From the NCBI GenBank assembly GCA_016521575.1, contig JAEKDP010000003.1, positions 62,001 through 126,000 of the forward strand: a stretch of 64,000 nucleotides of DNA, given 5' to 3'. Every line of letters starts with the position of its first letter. Within the stretch, counting starts at the first letter, position 1. The notes beneath the pieces were generated by a model, which was not told where the DNA came from, searched no databases, and was given only the letters and a program-made list of their open reading frames with translations. The DNA is from Rhodobacteraceae bacterium F11138. GTDB taxonomy: Bacteria > Pseudomonadota > Alphaproteobacteria > Rhodobacterales > Rhodobacteraceae. Below, piece by piece: positions 9,038 through 18,930 of the stretch. The position numbers and the translations under genes are program-made.

Positions 9038-10390
9038 ATGTCTGGCCACGGCTCTCCGAAACCCATGAGTTCCGCCCCCTGCGGTGCGCTGTCCGGCGTT
9101 GCCGAAGTGCCGGGCGACAAATCCATCAGCCACCGATCACTGATCCTGGGCGCGATGGCGGTGGGCGAGACCCGCATCACCGGATTGCTTGAAGGCGAGG
9201 ACGTGCTGGATACAGCCCGTGCCATGCGGGCCTTTGGGGCCGAGGTGACGGATCACGGCAAAGGCGAATGGTCGGTGCATGGCGTCGGCGTCGGCGGTTT
9301 CGCCGAGCCGGACCAGGTCATCGATTGCGGCAATTCCGGCACCGGGGTGCGGTTGATCATGGGCGCGATGGCCAGCAGCCCGATCAGCGCGACCTTTACC
9401 GGGGATGCCAGCCTGAACAAGCGCCCGATGGCGCGGGTGACCGACCCGCTGGCCCTGTTCGGGGCGCAGGCTGTTGGTCGTTCGGGCGGGCGTTTGCCGA
9501 TGACCATCGTGGGCGCGGCCGACCCGGTGCCGGTGCGGTACGAAGTCCCGGTGCCATCGGCGCAGGTGAAATCCGCCGTGCTGCTGGCAGGGCTGAATGC
9601 GCCGGGGCAGACCGTGGTGATCGAAAAGGAGGCCACGCGCGACCATACCGAACGGATGCTGGCCGGGTTCGGTGCCGTGATCACGACCGAAACAACCGGG
9701 GAAGGCCGGGTCATCACCCTGACCGGGCGGCCCGAGCTGAAACCGCAGGTTATCGCGGTGCCGCGCGATCCATCCAGCGCGGCCTTCCCGGTCTGTGCTG
9801 CGTTGATCGTGCCCGGATCGGACGTGCTGGTGCCGGGGATCGGGCTGAATCCGACGCGGGCCGGGCTTTTTACCACGCTGCGCGAGATGGGCGCCGATTT
9901 GACCTATGAGAACGAGCGCGAAGAAGGCGGCGAACCGGTGGCCGACCTGCGCGCGCGGTTCTCGCCCGACATGAAGGGGATCGACGTGCCGCCCGCGCGC
10001 GCCGCCAGCATGATCGACGAATACCCGGTGCTGTCGGTTGTCGCCGCCTTTGCCAGCGGCGTCACCATGATGCGCGGAGTCAAGGAATTGCGGGTCAAGG
10101 AAAGCGACCGGATCGAAGCAATGGCGAGCGGGTTGCGCGCCAATGGCGTTGACGTCGAGGACGGCGAAGACTGGTGGTCGGTGACTGGGCACGGCCCCGG
10201 CACGGTCAAGGGCGGGGCCACCTGTGCCAGCCATCTGGATCACCGGATCGCGATGTCTTTCATGGTGATGGGCATGGCCACGCAGAAACCGGTTACGGTC
10301 GATGACGGCGGCCCGATTGCCACGTCGTTCCCGGTTTTCGAACCTCTGATGAGGCAGCTCGGAGCCGATCTGTCACATCCCGGGGCGTGA
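9038..10390 (+). CDS. aroA: 3-phosphoshikimate 1-carboxyvinyltransferase (EPSP synthase)
   Basis: Sixth step of the shikimate pathway: shikimate-3-phosphate plus PEP to EPSP. 450 aa; the PEP-binding motif around [11 protein letters not shown] (about residue 96) and the second signature [12 protein letters not shown] (about 352) are present. The GDKSISHRS motif lies near 27 and [10 protein letters not shown] near 127; the active-site loop has the Ala form (GNSGTGVR) seen in the class II-like enzymes of alphaproteobacteria, but the class call is tentative. AAGG lies about 9 bases before the ATG. Overlaps the next gene by 4 bases. Confidence 0.96.
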   Translation: MSGHGSPKPMSSAPCGALSGVAEVPGDKSISHRSLILGAMAVGETRITGLLEGEDVLDTARAMRAFGAEVTDHGKGEWSVHGVGVGGFAEPDQVIDCGNSGTGVRLIMGAMASSPISATFTGDASLNKRPMARVTDPLALFGAQAVGRSGGRLPMTIVGAADPVPVRYEVPVPSAQVKSAVLLAGLNAPGQTVVIEKEATRDHTERMLAGFGAVITTETTGEGRVITLTGRPELKPQVIAVPRDPSSAAFPVCAALIVPGSDVLVPGIGLNPTRAGLFTTLREMGADLTYENEREEGGEPVADLRARFSPDMKGIDVPPARAASMIDEYPVLSVVAAFASGVTMMRGVKELRVKESDRIEAMASGLRANGVDVEDGEDWWSVTGHGPGTVKGGATCASHLDHRIAMSFMVMGMATQKPVTVDDGGPIATSFPVFEPLMRQLGADLSHPGA

Positions 10391-10920
10391 CACGGATGCG
10401 CCCCCTGCCTCTGGCTCTGGTGGTGTCGAGTGCCGTGGCCGGGGTCAGTTTCGCGGTGATGTGGCTGTGGACCATTCCGATCATCCAGGACGGGTCCAAC
10501 GGTTGGCCGCTGATGGATTTCGCCGATGCGCAGACCCCGGTTGCGGACATGCACGGGTATCTGACCTCGATGTCCCCGGCGGGGCGTGATACCTATCTTG
10601 GGGCGCAACGCGTACTGGATACCGTGTTCCCGATTTCGCTGGCGGGCGCGCTCGGTCTGGCGATTGTCCTCAGTCTGCGGGCGCGGATCAAACGGCTTGC
10701 GCTGGTCGCGGCACTGGTCCCCTTGGTTTACCTTTATGTCGATTTGCGGGAAAATGCCGCCATAGCGGGGTTGCTGCGTGCCCATGATCCGACCAAAGAG
10801 GCCATCGAGCTGGCGATGATATACACCCAGGTGAAATTTCTTCTGCTGCTCATGGCCGGGCTGATCCTGGCGCTTGGGCTGTTGTCTCGCCTGGTCGAGT
10901 GGAGCCTGAAGCGGATATGA
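10387..10920 (+). CDS. Small four-helix membrane protein of unknown function
   Basis: 177-aa integral membrane protein. Hydrophobic segments are at about 8-27, 80-97, 102-118 and 148-167, with a short soluble loop after the first. I recognise no catalytic motif. The GTG start at 10387 overlaps the aroA stop (GTGA); an ATG at 10396 is an alternative. Its stop overlaps the cmk start (ATGA), so it is coupled on both sides, which argues that it is a real gene of the aroA-cmk unit. Confidence 0.75.
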   Translation: MTRMRPLPLALVVSSAVAGVSFAVMWLWTIPIIQDGSNGWPLMDFADAQTPVADMHGYLTSMSPAGRDTYLGAQRVLDTVFPISLAGALGLAIVLSLRARIKRLALVAALVPLVYLYVDLRENAAIAGLLRAHDPTKEAIELAMIYTQVKFLLLLMAGLILALGLLSRLVEWSLKRI

Positions 10921-11534
10921 ATGTCGTCGTCGCCATCGATGGGCCGGCCGCGGCGGGCAAGGGCACGATCAGCAAGGCGGTCGCGGCACATTTCGGCATG
11001 GCTTACCTGGACACCGGATCGTTGTATCGCGCGGTTGCGGCGCGGGTTCTGGACGGCGCGGATGCTGTCGCGGCGGCGCGCGGCCTGACCGCCGAGCATC
11101 TGGCCGCCCCCAACCTGCGCAGCGCCGACGTGGCGCAAATGGCCAGCCAGGTCGCCGCGTTGCCCCAGGTCCGTGCCGCGCTGGTCGAATTCCAACGGGA
11201 TTTCGCCGCCCGCCCCGAAGGCGCGGTGCTGGACGGGCGCGATATCGGCACGGTGATCTGTCCAGATGCTCAGGTGAAGCTGTTTGTCACGGCCCGGCCC
11301 GAAATCCGTGCCCGGCGGCGATACGACGAACAGGCCGCCCAGGGGGCGTCGGACAGTTTTGACATGGTGTTGGCGGATGTTCGGGCGCGGGACGAACGGG
11401 ATATGAACCGCGCCGATGCACCACTGAAACCCGCCGGGGATGCGGTGCTGATCGATACCTCGGATCTGGACATAGACGCCGCGGTTGCGGCCGCGATCCG
11501 GGCGATTGCGCCGCAGGTGTCGGGCGCATCCTGA
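10917..11534 (+). CDS. cmk: Cytidylate kinase
   Basis: Phosphorylates CMP/dCMP with ATP. 205 aa from the ATG at 10917; the P-loop GPAAAGKGT is at about 10-18, followed by the [12 protein letters not shown] motif, and [13 protein letters not shown] near 105. The ATG overlaps the stop of the preceding membrane-protein gene by four bases. Order aroA - membrane protein - cmk - rpsA is a common alphaproteobacterial arrangement, with an extra small gene here between cmk and rpsA. Confidence 0.96.
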   Translation: MNVVVAIDGPAAAGKGTISKAVAAHFGMAYLDTGSLYRAVAARVLDGADAVAAARGLTAEHLAAPNLRSADVAQMASQVAALPQVRAALVEFQRDFAARPEGAVLDGRDIGTVICPDAQVKLFVTARPEIRARRRYDEQAAQGASDSFDMVLADVRARDERDMNRADAPLKPAGDAVLIDTSDLDIDAAVAAAIRAIAPQVSGAS

Positions 11535-11659
11535 GGCAGGTCAAGGTCTGGAATTCCTCGGTCTGGAATACCCGACTGATGCGGGTGCGGCCGATCTGTT
11601 AACTTTTGAAGGCAGCCACGGCACCCCGCCCGGTCAGCATGTTTTCAGGAGGTATTCAG

Positions 11660-11866
11660 ATGGACAGTTTCGTATTCAGGAATTTGGCAGACACCGATGC
11701 GGGGGCCATGCGCATCCCCGACATCGCGGGTGAATCCCTGCATGGAATGCATGTCGATCCGGTCATACCGGGCACCGGCGGTTTCGAGGACCCGTTGCTG
11801 GGGTTCGAAGACCCTCTGTTTGGTCTCGTCACGCCAATGGGCTTTGAAGATCCGCTGTTCGGCTAG
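11660..11866 (+). CDS. 68-aa protein with three GFEDPL(L/F)G repeats, function unknown
   Basis: I do not recognise this gene. It starts at an ATG with an ideal AGGAGG (11647-11652) seven bases upstream, so it is probably translated well. The first 30 residues look like an ordinary acidic peptide (MDSFVFRNLADTDAG...). The last 28 carry GFEDPLLG (41-48), GFEDPLFG (48-55, sharing a glycine) and GFEDPLFG (61-68), the last ending the protein; HVDPVIPG at 31-38 may be a worn copy. The DNA repeats differ in third codon positions, which suggests selection on the peptide. No cysteine, signal peptide or membrane segment is seen. Confidence 0.7.
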   Translation: MDSFVFRNLADTDAGAMRIPDIAGESLHGMHVDPVIPGTGGFEDPLLGFEDPLFGLVTPMGFEDPLFG

Positions 11867-11969
11867 GTCATGGTGCCGCGCAGGCGGCATTGATGCTTGC
11901 CATCAGAGGATCAAGGGACTATACGCCGCGATGTCCAAGCGGCAGTACAGATCGCAGACACCAAGAGCA

Positions 11970-11991
11970 GGGCCGGGGAATTCCGCGGCCC
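11970..11991 (+). terminator. GC-rich hairpin between the 68-aa gene and rpsA
   Basis: GGGCCG (11970-11975) pairs with CGGCCC (11986-11991), enclosing GGAATTCC, which can pair with itself; a T-rich stretch TTCGTCTGTTTGG follows. It could end the 68-aa gene transcript or act as an attenuator in the rpsA leader. Weak as a terminator because the T-run is broken. Confidence 0.4.
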
Positions 11992-12092
11992 TTCGTCTGT
12001 TTGGAGCAACCGCAGGGGCCAATGTGACCCTCAAAGACCGGCGGAGACAACCGCACGGCCCGCAAAAATGTGAAAAAGGAAACGACGTATAT

Positions 12093-13772
12093 ATGTCCGC
12101 TAACGCATCCATGGAGGAATTCGAAGCCCTCCTTAACGAAAGCTTCGAAATGGACACGCCCGATGAAGGGTCTGTCGTCAAAGGCAAGGTCATCGCAATT
12201 GAAGCGGGACAAGCCATCATCGATGTCGGCTACAAGATGGAAGGCCGTGTCGATTTGAAAGAATTCGCAAATCCCGGTGAAGCTCCCGAAATCGCCCCCG
12301 GCGATGAGGTCGAAGTCTTCCTGCGCCAGGTCGAGAACGCGCGTGGCGAAGCCGTCATTTCCCGCGAAATGGCCCGCCGCGAAGAAGCCTGGGATCGTTT
12401 GGAAAAGGCATATGCCGACGAGCAGCGTGTCGAAGGTGCGATCTTTGGTCGTGTCAAGGGCGGGTTCACCGTCGATCTGGGCGGCGCGGTTGCGTTCCTG
12501 CCCGGTTCGCAGGTCGATGTGCGCCCGGTTCGCGACGCTGGTCCGCTGATGGGGCTGAAACAGCCGTTCCAGATCCTGAAAATGGATCGCCGCCGTGGCA
12601 ATATCGTTGTATCCCGCCGCGCCATTCTGGAAGAATCCCGTGCCGAACAGCGCGCCGAAGTCATCGGCAACCTGCACGAAGGTCAGGCCGTGGATGGTGT
12701 GGTCAAGAACATCACCGAATACGGTGCGTTTGTTGATCTGGGCGGTGTTGACGGGCTGCTGCACGTCACCGACATGGCATGGCGCCGTGTGAATCATCCG
12801 TCCGAGATCCTGGCGATCGGCGAGACCGTCAAGGTCCAGGTCATCAAGATCAACAAGGAAACCCACCGCATCAGCCTGGGCATGAAGCAGCTGCAGGAAG
12901 ATCCGTGGGATCTGGTTGGCGCCAAATACCCGCTGAGCTCGGTGCACAAGGGTCGCGTCACGAACATCACCGACTACGGTGCATTCGTTGAGCTTGAGCC
13001 AGGTGTCGAAGGTCTGGTGCACGTCTCGGAAATGTCCTGGACCAAGAAGAACGTCCACCCGGGCAAGATCGTGTCGACCAGCCAGGAAGTCGAAGTCATG
13101 GTTCTGGAAATCGACGCCGCCAAGCGACGCGTTTCGCTGGGCCTGAAGCAGACCATGCGCAACCCGTGGGAAGTCTTTGCGGAAACGCACCCCGAGGGCA
13201 CGCAGGTCGAAGGCGAAGTCAAGAACATCACCGAATTCGGACTGTTCATCGGTCTGGAAGGCGACATCGACGGCATGGTGCATCTGTCCGACCTGTCCTG
13301 GGACGAGCGTGGCGAAGACGCAATCCAGAGCTATCGCAAAGGCGACGTGGTGCAGGCCGTGGTTTCCGAGGTCGATGTCGAGAAAGAGCGCATCAGCCTG
13401 TCGATCAAGGCCCTGGGCGGCGACAAGTTCGCCGAGGCCGTTGGCGGCGTCAAGCGCGGCTCGATCATCACCGTCGAAGTGACGGCGATCGAAGATGGCG
13501 GTATCGAAGTGGTATATGAAGGCATGAAATCCTTCATCCGCCGTTCCGACCTGTCCCGTGACCGTGCCGAGCAGCGCCCCGAACGGTTCAGCGTCGGCAA
13601 CAAGGTCGATGTGCGTGTGACCAATGTCGACAGCAAGACCCGCCGTCTGGGCCTGTCGATCAAGGCGCGCGAGATCGCGGAAGAAAAAGAAGCCGTCGAA
13701 CAGTATGGCAGCTCGGACTCCGGCGCATCGCTGGGTGATATTCTGGGGGCTGCGCTGAAAGGCGACGACTGA
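12093..13772 (+). CDS. rpsA: 30S ribosomal protein S1
   Basis: RNA-binding protein that brings mRNA to the small ribosomal subunit. 559 aa with six S1 domains, the later ones marked by the repeated motifs VKNITEYGAFVDL, VTNITDYGAFVEL and VKNITEFGLFIGL. The start is the ATG of ATGTCCGCTAACGC, with AAGGAAA about 10 bases upstream; earlier in-frame codons are untranslated leader. The leader is 226 bases after the 68-aa gene, long enough for autogenous control as in other bacteria. It ends at a strong terminator. Confidence 0.97.
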   Translation: MSANASMEEFEALLNESFEMDTPDEGSVVKGKVIAIEAGQAIIDVGYKMEGRVDLKEFANPGEAPEIAPGDEVEVFLRQVENARGEAVISREMARREEAWDRLEKAYADEQRVEGAIFGRVKGGFTVDLGGAVAFLPGSQVDVRPVRDAGPLMGLKQPFQILKMDRRRGNIVVSRRAILEESRAEQRAEVIGNLHEGQAVDGVVKNITEYGAFVDLGGVDGLLHVTDMAWRRVNHPSEILAIGETVKVQVIKINKETHRISLGMKQLQEDPWDLVGAKYPLSSVHKGRVTNITDYGAFVELEPGVEGLVHVSEMSWTKKNVHPGKIVSTSQEVEVMVLEIDAAKRRVSLGLKQTMRNPWEVFAETHPEGTQVEGEVKNITEFGLFIGLEGDIDGMVHLSDLSWDERGEDAIQSYRKGDVVQAVVSEVDVEKERISLSIKALGGDKFAEAVGGVKRGSIITVEVTAIEDGGIEVVYEGMKSFIRRSDLSRDRAEQRPERFSVGNKVDVRVTNVDSKTRRLGLSIKAREIAEEKEAVEQYGSSDSGASLGDILGAALKGDD

Positions 13773-13796
13773 TCCTTTTCCGGATTGTGACAAACG

Positions 13797-13830
13797 ACGG
13801 CTCCGCCCGAAAGGGCGGGGCCGTTTCGTT
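13797..13830 (+). terminator. Intrinsic terminator of rpsA
   Basis: A 12-bp stem, ACGGCTCCGCCC with GGGCGGGGCCGT (one G-T pair), closes a GAAA tetraloop and is followed by TTCGTT. It starts 24 bases after the rpsA stop. Confidence 0.85.
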
Positions 13831-14049
13831 GCGAATCAAGGCTGCCGGCTCTCTTTCTGGGCGGGCCATCCAGCACCCGAAGGCCGGATCAATCCCCAAA
13901 GGGACGCCTGTTGGGCGCGCAATTGCCGGATTGGCGCGGATTTTTCCTTTGCCTGCTAAAGAGTTCCGGTTCCAGAACGGAAAATTTGCGCTTATAGTTC
14001 CCAGAACCGGTGATATTCGCGCAATGATGCCTTGGGAGGAATCAGCTTA

Positions 14050-14331
14050 ATGATCAGGTCGGAATTGATACAGAAAATCGCTGACGAAAATCCGCACCTC
14101 TATCAGCGCGATGTCGAGCGGATCGTAAACACGGTATTCGAAGAGGTGACCGGGGCCATGGCGCGCGGTGATCGGGTCGAATTGCGGGGGTTCGGCGCGT
14201 TTTCGGTGAAGAAGCGCGACGCGCGTGTAGGCCGGAACCCAAGAACCGGCGAAACGGTGCATGTCGAGGAAAAGCATGTGCCGTTCTTCAAGACCGGCAA
14301 ATTGCTGCGGGATCGTTTGAACGGAAAATGA
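14050..14331 (+). CDS. ihfB: Integration host factor subunit beta
   Basis: DNA-bending nucleoid protein, partner of IhfA. 93 aa, normal length; HU/IHF signature with [12 protein letters not shown] (about 60-71) forming the DNA-inserting arm and a [12 protein letters not shown]-terminus. The [13 protein letters not shown] start is typical of IhfB. GGGAGGA is about eight bases before the ATG. The 220-base gap after the rpsA terminator holds a possible -10 box TATAGT (13993-13998) with a weak -35, so ihfB probably has its own promoter. Confidence 0.96.
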   Translation: MIRSELIQKIADENPHLYQRDVERIVNTVFEEVTGAMARGDRVELRGFGAFSVKKRDARVGRNPRTGETVHVEEKHVPFFKTGKLLRDRLNGK

Positions 14332-14335
14332 ACTG

Positions 14336-14686
14336 ATGCGTTACATCCGCTATGCCTTTCTGGCTTCGCTTGCGATCCTTCTGGTTTCGGTTTCTCTGGC
14401 CAATCGCGGTCTGGTGCCGCTGAAGCTGATGCCCGACGCGCTGGCGCAACTGCTCGGGTTCAACATGAGCATCACGTTGCCGCTGTTTGTGGTCGTGCTG
14501 GGCGGCATCGTCGCAGGGCTGGTGATCGGGTTTTTCTGGGAATGGATGCGCGAACACAAGCACCGGCGCGAGGCGGGCGAAAAAGCCCGCGAAGTGCGCA
14601 AGCTGGAACGCCGGGTGAAACGTCTGAAGACCGAAAAACATCAAGGCAAGGATGAGGTTCTCGCCATCCTGGATGAGGCCAGCTGA
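14336..14686 (+). CDS. LapA-domain (DUF1049) membrane protein
   Basis: 116-aa protein with two membrane helices (about 5-23 and 42-65) followed by a strongly basic, coiled-coil-like tail (EHKHRREAGEKAREVRKLERR). This is the layout of the LapA/DUF1049 family, whose E. coli members (LapA/YciS) join LPS-assembly control; here the role is inferred only. It starts 4 bases after ihfB and precedes trpF by 6 bases, the usual ihfB-lapA-trpF order in this group. Confidence 0.85.
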   Translation: MRYIRYAFLASLAILLVSVSLANRGLVPLKLMPDALAQLLGFNMSITLPLFVVVLGGIVAGLVIGFFWEWMREHKHRREAGEKAREVRKLERRVKRLKTEKHQGKDEVLAILDEAS

Positions 14687-14692
14687 GCCGAT

Positions 14693-15337
14693 ATGCCAGA
14701 AGGCGTCAGCGTCAAGATATGCGGCCTGAGGGATCAGGCCATGGTCCGGGCTGCGGTCGAGGCCGGGGCGCGGTATGTGGGTTTCGTGTTCTTCGCCAAA
14801 TCGCCGCGTCATCTGGATCCGGCCCTGGCTGCGGATCTTGCCGGTCATGTGCCCGAAGGTGTCTGCAAGGTGGGCCTGTCCGTCAATGCGGACGACGCTT
14901 TTCTGGATCGGTTGGTCAACCACGTTCCGCTGGACATGCTGCAACTGCATGGCAGCGAAACGCCGGAACGGGTTGCCGAGGTCCGCGCGCGCTATGGCTT
15001 GCCGGTGATGAAGGCCGTGGGCGTGGCGGACGAAAGCGATCTGCCCGCGCTGGACAGCCACGCACAGGTCGCGGATCAGATCCTGGTCGACGCCAAACCC
15101 CCAAGGAACGCCACGCTGCCGGGGGGCAACGGGCTTGCCTTTGACTGGCGGTTGATCGCAGGGCGACGTTGGCCGGTGCCCTGGATGCTGGCCGGTGGGT
15201 TGACGCCACAGAATGTTTCCCAGGCGATTGCCATGACGGGCGCACGGCAGGTTGATGTCAGCTCTGGCGTGGAAAACGCGCCGGGGATCAAGGATGCGGA
15301 CCTGATCCGCCGGTTCCTGAACTCGGCCCGGGTTTGA
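14693..15337 (+). CDS. trpF: Phosphoribosylanthranilate isomerase
   Basis: Tryptophan pathway enzyme turning phosphoribosylanthranilate into CdRP. TIM barrel of 214 aa. The catalytic cysteine lies in the KICGL motif near residue 9; the second half has ILVDAKPP with the catalytic Asp (about 128) and the AGGLTPQNV phosphate site near 167-175. It is followed by trpB after 163 bases. A trpA gene is not next to this pair. Confidence 0.95.
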   Translation: MPEGVSVKICGLRDQAMVRAAVEAGARYVGFVFFAKSPRHLDPALAADLAGHVPEGVCKVGLSVNADDAFLDRLVNHVPLDMLQLHGSETPERVAEVRARYGLPVMKAVGVADESDLPALDSHAQVADQILVDAKPPRNATLPGGNGLAFDWRLIAGRRWPVPWMLAGGLTPQNVSQAIAMTGARQVDVSSGVENAPGIKDADLIRRFLNSARV

Positions 15338-15500
15338 GCGCCGCACAATTGCGGGCGGGGCGTGTTTCGGACGCGGCGACCGCAGGTTGGTTCAGACCCT
15401 GGGGTCATGTCAACCTGTGCGTCCGGCAATTCGGGATGGCTTGGCTTGCCCTCACCCGGCGTCGGCACTAGGACATAGGAAAGACATGAAAGGGCACGAG

Positions 15501-16733
15501 ATGGCCAACGATCTGTTCAATTCCTTCATGACCGGTCCCGACGAGTCCGGTCGCTTCGGCGATTTCGGCGGACGGTTTGTCAGCGAAACCCTGATGCCAC
15601 TGATCCTGAGCCTTGAGGAAGAATACGACAAGGCCAAGACGGACGATTCCTTTTGGGCCGAGATGGACGATTTGTGGACTCACTATGTCGGCCGGCCAAG
15701 CCCGCTCTATTTTGCCGAACGGCTTACCGAACATCTGGGCGGCGCGAAGATCTATCTCAAGCGCGACGAACTGAACCACACCGGGGCGCACAAGATCAAC
15801 AACGTGCTGGGCCAGATCATTCTGGCCCGCCGCATGGGCAAGACCCGGATCATTGCGGAAACCGGTGCCGGACAGCATGGGGTCGCGACCGCCACGGTCT
15901 GCGCCAAGTTCGGTCTGAAATGTGTTGTCTACATGGGCGCGCATGATGTCGAGCGGCAGAAACCCAACGTGTTTCGGATGCGTCTTCTGGGGGCCGAGGT
16001 CGTACCGGTCACGTCGGGGCGCGGTACGCTCAAGGATGCGATGAACGACGCGCTGCGCGACTGGGTCACCAATGTGCGCGACACGTTCTATTGTATCGGG
16101 ACTGTCGCCGGGCCGCATCCGTACCCGGCGATGGTGCGCGATTTCCAGAGCATCATCGGCAAGGAAGCCAAGGCACAGATGCAGGCCGCCGAGGGGCGTC
16201 TGCCCGATACGCTGGTTGCGGCCATCGGGGGCGGATCGAACGCCATGGGGCTGTTTTTCCCGTTTCTGGACGATGCGTCGGTCAACATTGTCGGCGTAGA
16301 GGCGGGCGGCAAGGGTGTGAACGAAAAGATGGAACATTGCGCGTCGTTGACGGGCGGCCGCCCCGGCGTGCTGCATGGCAACCGGACGTATCTGTTGCAG
16401 GACGACGACGGGCAGATCCTGGAGGGCTTCAGCATCTCGGCCGGTCTGGATTACCCGGGCATCGGGCCGGAACATTCCTGGCTGCACGATATCGGGCGGG
16501 CGCAATATGTCAGCATTACCGATGCCGAAGCCCTGGAGGCGTTCGAGCTGTGTTGTCTGCAAGAAGGCATCATTCCGGCGCTCGAACCCTCTCATGCGTT
16601 GGCGCATGTGATGAAGATCGCCCCGACCTTGCCCAGGGATCACCTGATCTGCATGAATATGTGCGGGCGCGGCGACAAGGACATCTTTACCGTTGCCAAG
16701 GCTTTGGGGTTTGAAATGGCCGAGGCGGACTGA
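15501..16733 (+). CDS. trpB: Tryptophan synthase beta chain
   Basis: Condenses indole and serine to tryptophan using PLP. 410 aa; the PLP lysine is in HTGAHKINN (about residue 91) and the phosphate-binding loop is GGGSNAMG (about 238-245). I start it at ATGGCCAACGAT (15501), where homologues begin; an ATG at 15486 behind AGGAAAG would add five residues and is possible. The alpha-subunit gene does not follow, so its partner must be coded elsewhere. Confidence 0.96.
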   Translation: MANDLFNSFMTGPDESGRFGDFGGRFVSETLMPLILSLEEEYDKAKTDDSFWAEMDDLWTHYVGRPSPLYFAERLTEHLGGAKIYLKRDELNHTGAHKINNVLGQIILARRMGKTRIIAETGAGQHGVATATVCAKFGLKCVVYMGAHDVERQKPNVFRMRLLGAEVVPVTSGRGTLKDAMNDALRDWVTNVRDTFYCIGTVAGPHPYPAMVRDFQSIIGKEAKAQMQAAEGRLPDTLVAAIGGGSNAMGLFFPFLDDASVNIVGVEAGGKGVNEKMEHCASLTGGRPGVLHGNRTYLLQDDDGQILEGFSISAGLDYPGIGPEHSWLHDIGRAQYVSITDAEALEAFELCCLQEGIIPALEPSHALAHVMKIAPTLPRDHLICMNMCGRGDKDIFTVAKALGFEMAEAD

Positions 16734-16832
16734 CCCGGATCCGGACCTTCAAACGCCGCATCCGCAACCCTTGGCCCGTCGTGTCTGGTTGTGTCAGCAC
16801 CGGTTTTGCGGGGACGGCATGGGGGTGGATCG

Positions 16833-17672
16833 ATGACGGGACTATTGCGGTTCTGCGGGGTGATGTTGCTGTATGTCCTTGCCGTGTCGTCGGCTTGGGC
16901 GCAGTCTCCGGAAGACACGGTGCGCTGGGTGTATCAATCCCTGGCCGCGCCGGGGGTGGGGCAACCGGCGGGGTTGGCGGCGCTTGGTTCGCCTGAGCGG
17001 CGCGCTCAGTTCTTCAGCCGCCGCATGGTTGAGTTTCTGGCCGCGAATGATGATCGCGGCACAGAATCGGCGACGGCCTGCATCGATTTCGGACTGGAAA
17101 TCCCCGGCAATGATTTTGATGGGGCCGAGATCCTGCGCAGCCTCTCGCTGCGCAGCGAGACGACGCCGACACGAACGACAGTCACAGCGGCGTTCAGCAC
17201 TTTCGGCAGCCCGGCGCGGATCGAGTATGATTTTGTCATCGAGGACGGTTTCTGGAAAATCGACGATGTCGCCGGGCCGGGGTATCGGGTTTCGCTTTTT
17301 TCCTGCGCGCCGACGCCTTCGCAGCGGGCGCCGTCCAACACCAGCTATTGCTATCAGTCCGAAAACGACATGATGCGCTTGGCGGTGCTGGCAGACGGCG
17401 GGGCCGATTTTGAATTCATGAGCTGGCAGAGCAACGGTCATACCTGTTCGGCCAGCGGTCGGGCGCGGGCCGTCCAGGGCGGATGGGAATACAGTGGCGA
17501 AGCCGCATGCCGCCTGCGGATTCTGGTCACGCCGGATCAGGGGCTGCGCCTGACGGACCAGGATTGGCTTTGCAAACGTCGAATGTGTGGGCAACGCGCG
17601 GTCGTCGACGGTCTGGAATTCGCGCGAAGCGATCAGATCGACTGCGCGCGTATGCCGGAGATCGGCGGCTGA
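16833..17672 (+). CDS. Exported protein of unknown function (DUF3828-like N-terminus)
   Basis: 279-aa protein with a clear signal peptide, cleaved probably after the AWA at about residue 23. The mature N-terminal half (EDTVRWVYQSL..., later DGFWKIDDV) resembles DUF3828 proteins, a weak call. The C-terminal half has six or more cysteines (for example CYQS, CSASG, CRLRI, CKRRMCG), likely disulfide-bonded in the periplasm. The start ATG at 16833 is chosen because it places the signal peptide first. It converges with the DUF2237 gene with only two bases between. Confidence 0.65.
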   Translation: MTGLLRFCGVMLLYVLAVSSAWAQSPEDTVRWVYQSLAAPGVGQPAGLAALGSPERRAQFFSRRMVEFLAANDDRGTESATACIDFGLEIPGNDFDGAEILRSLSLRSETTPTRTTVTAAFSTFGSPARIEYDFVIEDGFWKIDDVAGPGYRVSLFSCAPTPSQRAPSNTSYCYQSENDMMRLAVLADGGADFEFMSWQSNGHTCSASGRARAVQGGWEYSGEAACRLRILVTPDQGLRLTDQDWLCKRRMCGQRAVVDGLEFARSDQIDCARMPEIGG

Positions 17673-17674
17673 AG

Positions 17675-18052
17675 TCAGTTGGCGTGCAGCGCGTTGGCCT
17701 GAAGCACGTCCAGCGGCACGATGTCGAGGGTACGCTGATGGGTTGCGGTCAGGTTGACCAGGGGCGCACAGCCTTCGTCGTGAGCCTGCAGGAAACGCCC
17801 GGCACACAGGCACCAGTGATCGCCCGGCTTCAGCCCGGAAAAGTTGAATTCTGGCCGGGGCGTGGACAAATCGTTGCCGACATATTTCGAATACGCCAGA
17901 AATTCCTTTGTCATCACGGCGCAGACCGTATGGACGCCCTGATCCGCAGAACAGGTATTGCAATGCCCGTCGCGAAAGAATCCGGTCATCGGATCGGTCG
18001 AGCAGGCGCTGAGCTTGCCGCCCAGAACGTTGATGCTGTCATCGGGTTGCAT
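17675..18052 (-). CDS. DUF2237 family protein
   Basis: 125-aa cysteine-rich protein of the DUF2237 family: NVLGGKLSACSTDPMTGFFRDG near the N-terminus, then CNTC, HTVCAVMT, GNDLSTP, and GLKPGDHWCLCAGR. The family has no known function; conserved Cys and His residues could bind metal, which is a guess. It lies 48 bases downstream of pth on the same strand and may be co-transcribed with it. Confidence 0.88.
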   Translation of the reverse strand: MQPDDSINVLGGKLSACSTDPMTGFFRDGHCNTCSADQGVHTVCAVMTKEFLAYSKYVGNDLSTPRPEFNFSGLKPGDHWCLCAGRFLQAHDEGCAPLVNLTATHQRTLDIVPLDVLQANALHAN

Positions 18053-18100
18053 GGTGCCTCCTTCCAGGACGTTTCGGCAATCTGGCCAAACAGTGCGACC

Positions 18101-18793
18101 CTAACCGGATCGGAACCGGTCGGCCAGCTTTTGCAAGGCAGAGCGGCTGTCCGCCGGATTGGGGTCGGGCTTTGCCGGTTTCGGGGCCGGTTTTGCCGAT
18201 TTCACCGCCCCGCCAGACGAGCGCGGAGGCGCGGTTTGCAGGGCGACCGCGTTCATGAAGCGTCCGGTATCCCCTTGTGCCAGTTCTGCCGCGCCGTCCG
18301 AAATTCCGCGCAGCAGGCTTTCCAGCCAGGGGCCATCAGCCTTGGCAAAGTCCCGCAACACATAGCCGGAAACCAGTTCCTTGCGGCCGGGATGCCCGAT
18401 GCCCAGCCGAACCCGGCCATAGGTTTCACCGATATGGGCATGTATCGACCGCAGCCCGTTGTGTCCGGCATGGCCGCCGCCCTGCTTGACGCGGGCCTTG
18501 CCGGGCGCCAGGTCCAGTTCGTCATGCAGCACCGTCACGTCATCGGGGGTCAGCTTGTAGAACCGCATCGCCTCGCCGACCGACTGGCCCGAGTTGTTCA
18601 TGAAGGTTTCCGGTTTGAGCAGCAAAACCTTTTCATTGCTCAGACGGCCTTCGGAAAGCTGCCCCTGAAACCGGGCTTTCCACGGCCCGAAACCGTGATC
18701 CGCGGCGATCCGGTCGACGGCCATGAAGCCGATGTTGTGCCGGTTGCCGGCATATTTCGCGCCCGGATTTCCCAGTCCGACAATCAGTTTCAT
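18101..18793 (-). CDS. pth: Peptidyl-tRNA hydrolase
   Basis: Frees tRNA from peptidyl-tRNAs that drop off the ribosome. 230 aa; the catalytic His is H19 in GNRHNIGFM, with N9 in GLGNPG and [10 protein letters not shown] near 90-99. The body is normal, and it has an extra C-terminal tail of about 35 residues rich in K, P and A ([11 protein letters not shown]), seen in alphaproteobacterial Pth. It follows rplY as usual, but a terminator lies between, so it should have its own promoter. Confidence 0.96.
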   Translation of the reverse strand: MKLIVGLGNPGAKYAGNRHNIGFMAVDRIAADHGFGPWKARFQGQLSEGRLSNEKVLLLKPETFMNNSGQSVGEAMRFYKLTPDDVTVLHDELDLAPGKARVKQGGGHAGHNGLRSIHAHIGETYGRVRLGIGHPGRKELVSGYVLRDFAKADGPWLESLLRGISDGAAELAQGDTGRFMNAVALQTAPPRSSGGAVKSAKPAPKPAKPDPNPADSRSALQKLADRFRSG

Positions 18794-18875
18794 ACCCTAC
18801 CTCGTGGCGCAGTTCACCCCGTGGTGATGCCTGATAAATCCGGATTTTTCCAGACCCTGCGCCGCGGCGTGTGCG

Positions 18876-18907
18876 CAAACAAAACGGGGCCCGCGCGGGC
18901 CCCGTTT
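18876..18907 (-). terminator. Intrinsic terminator of rplY
   Basis: A perfect 12-bp stem AAACGGGGCCCG/CGGGCCCCGTTT (18882-18907) is followed on the minus strand by a T-rich run (TTTTGTTT). It lies 23 bases after the rplY stop and before pth. Confidence 0.88.
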
Positions 18908-18930
18908 GCATCCTGCCAAAGGCGGGAAAA

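Noticed and set aside
11919-13793. 624-codon frame antisense to rpsA
   Set aside because: It mirrors the S1 gene, caused by high GC and codon bias; composition is not protein-like.
15338-15500. Possible trp leader peptide or attenuator before trpB
   Set aside because: No run of Trp codons and no terminator/anti-terminator pair could be found.
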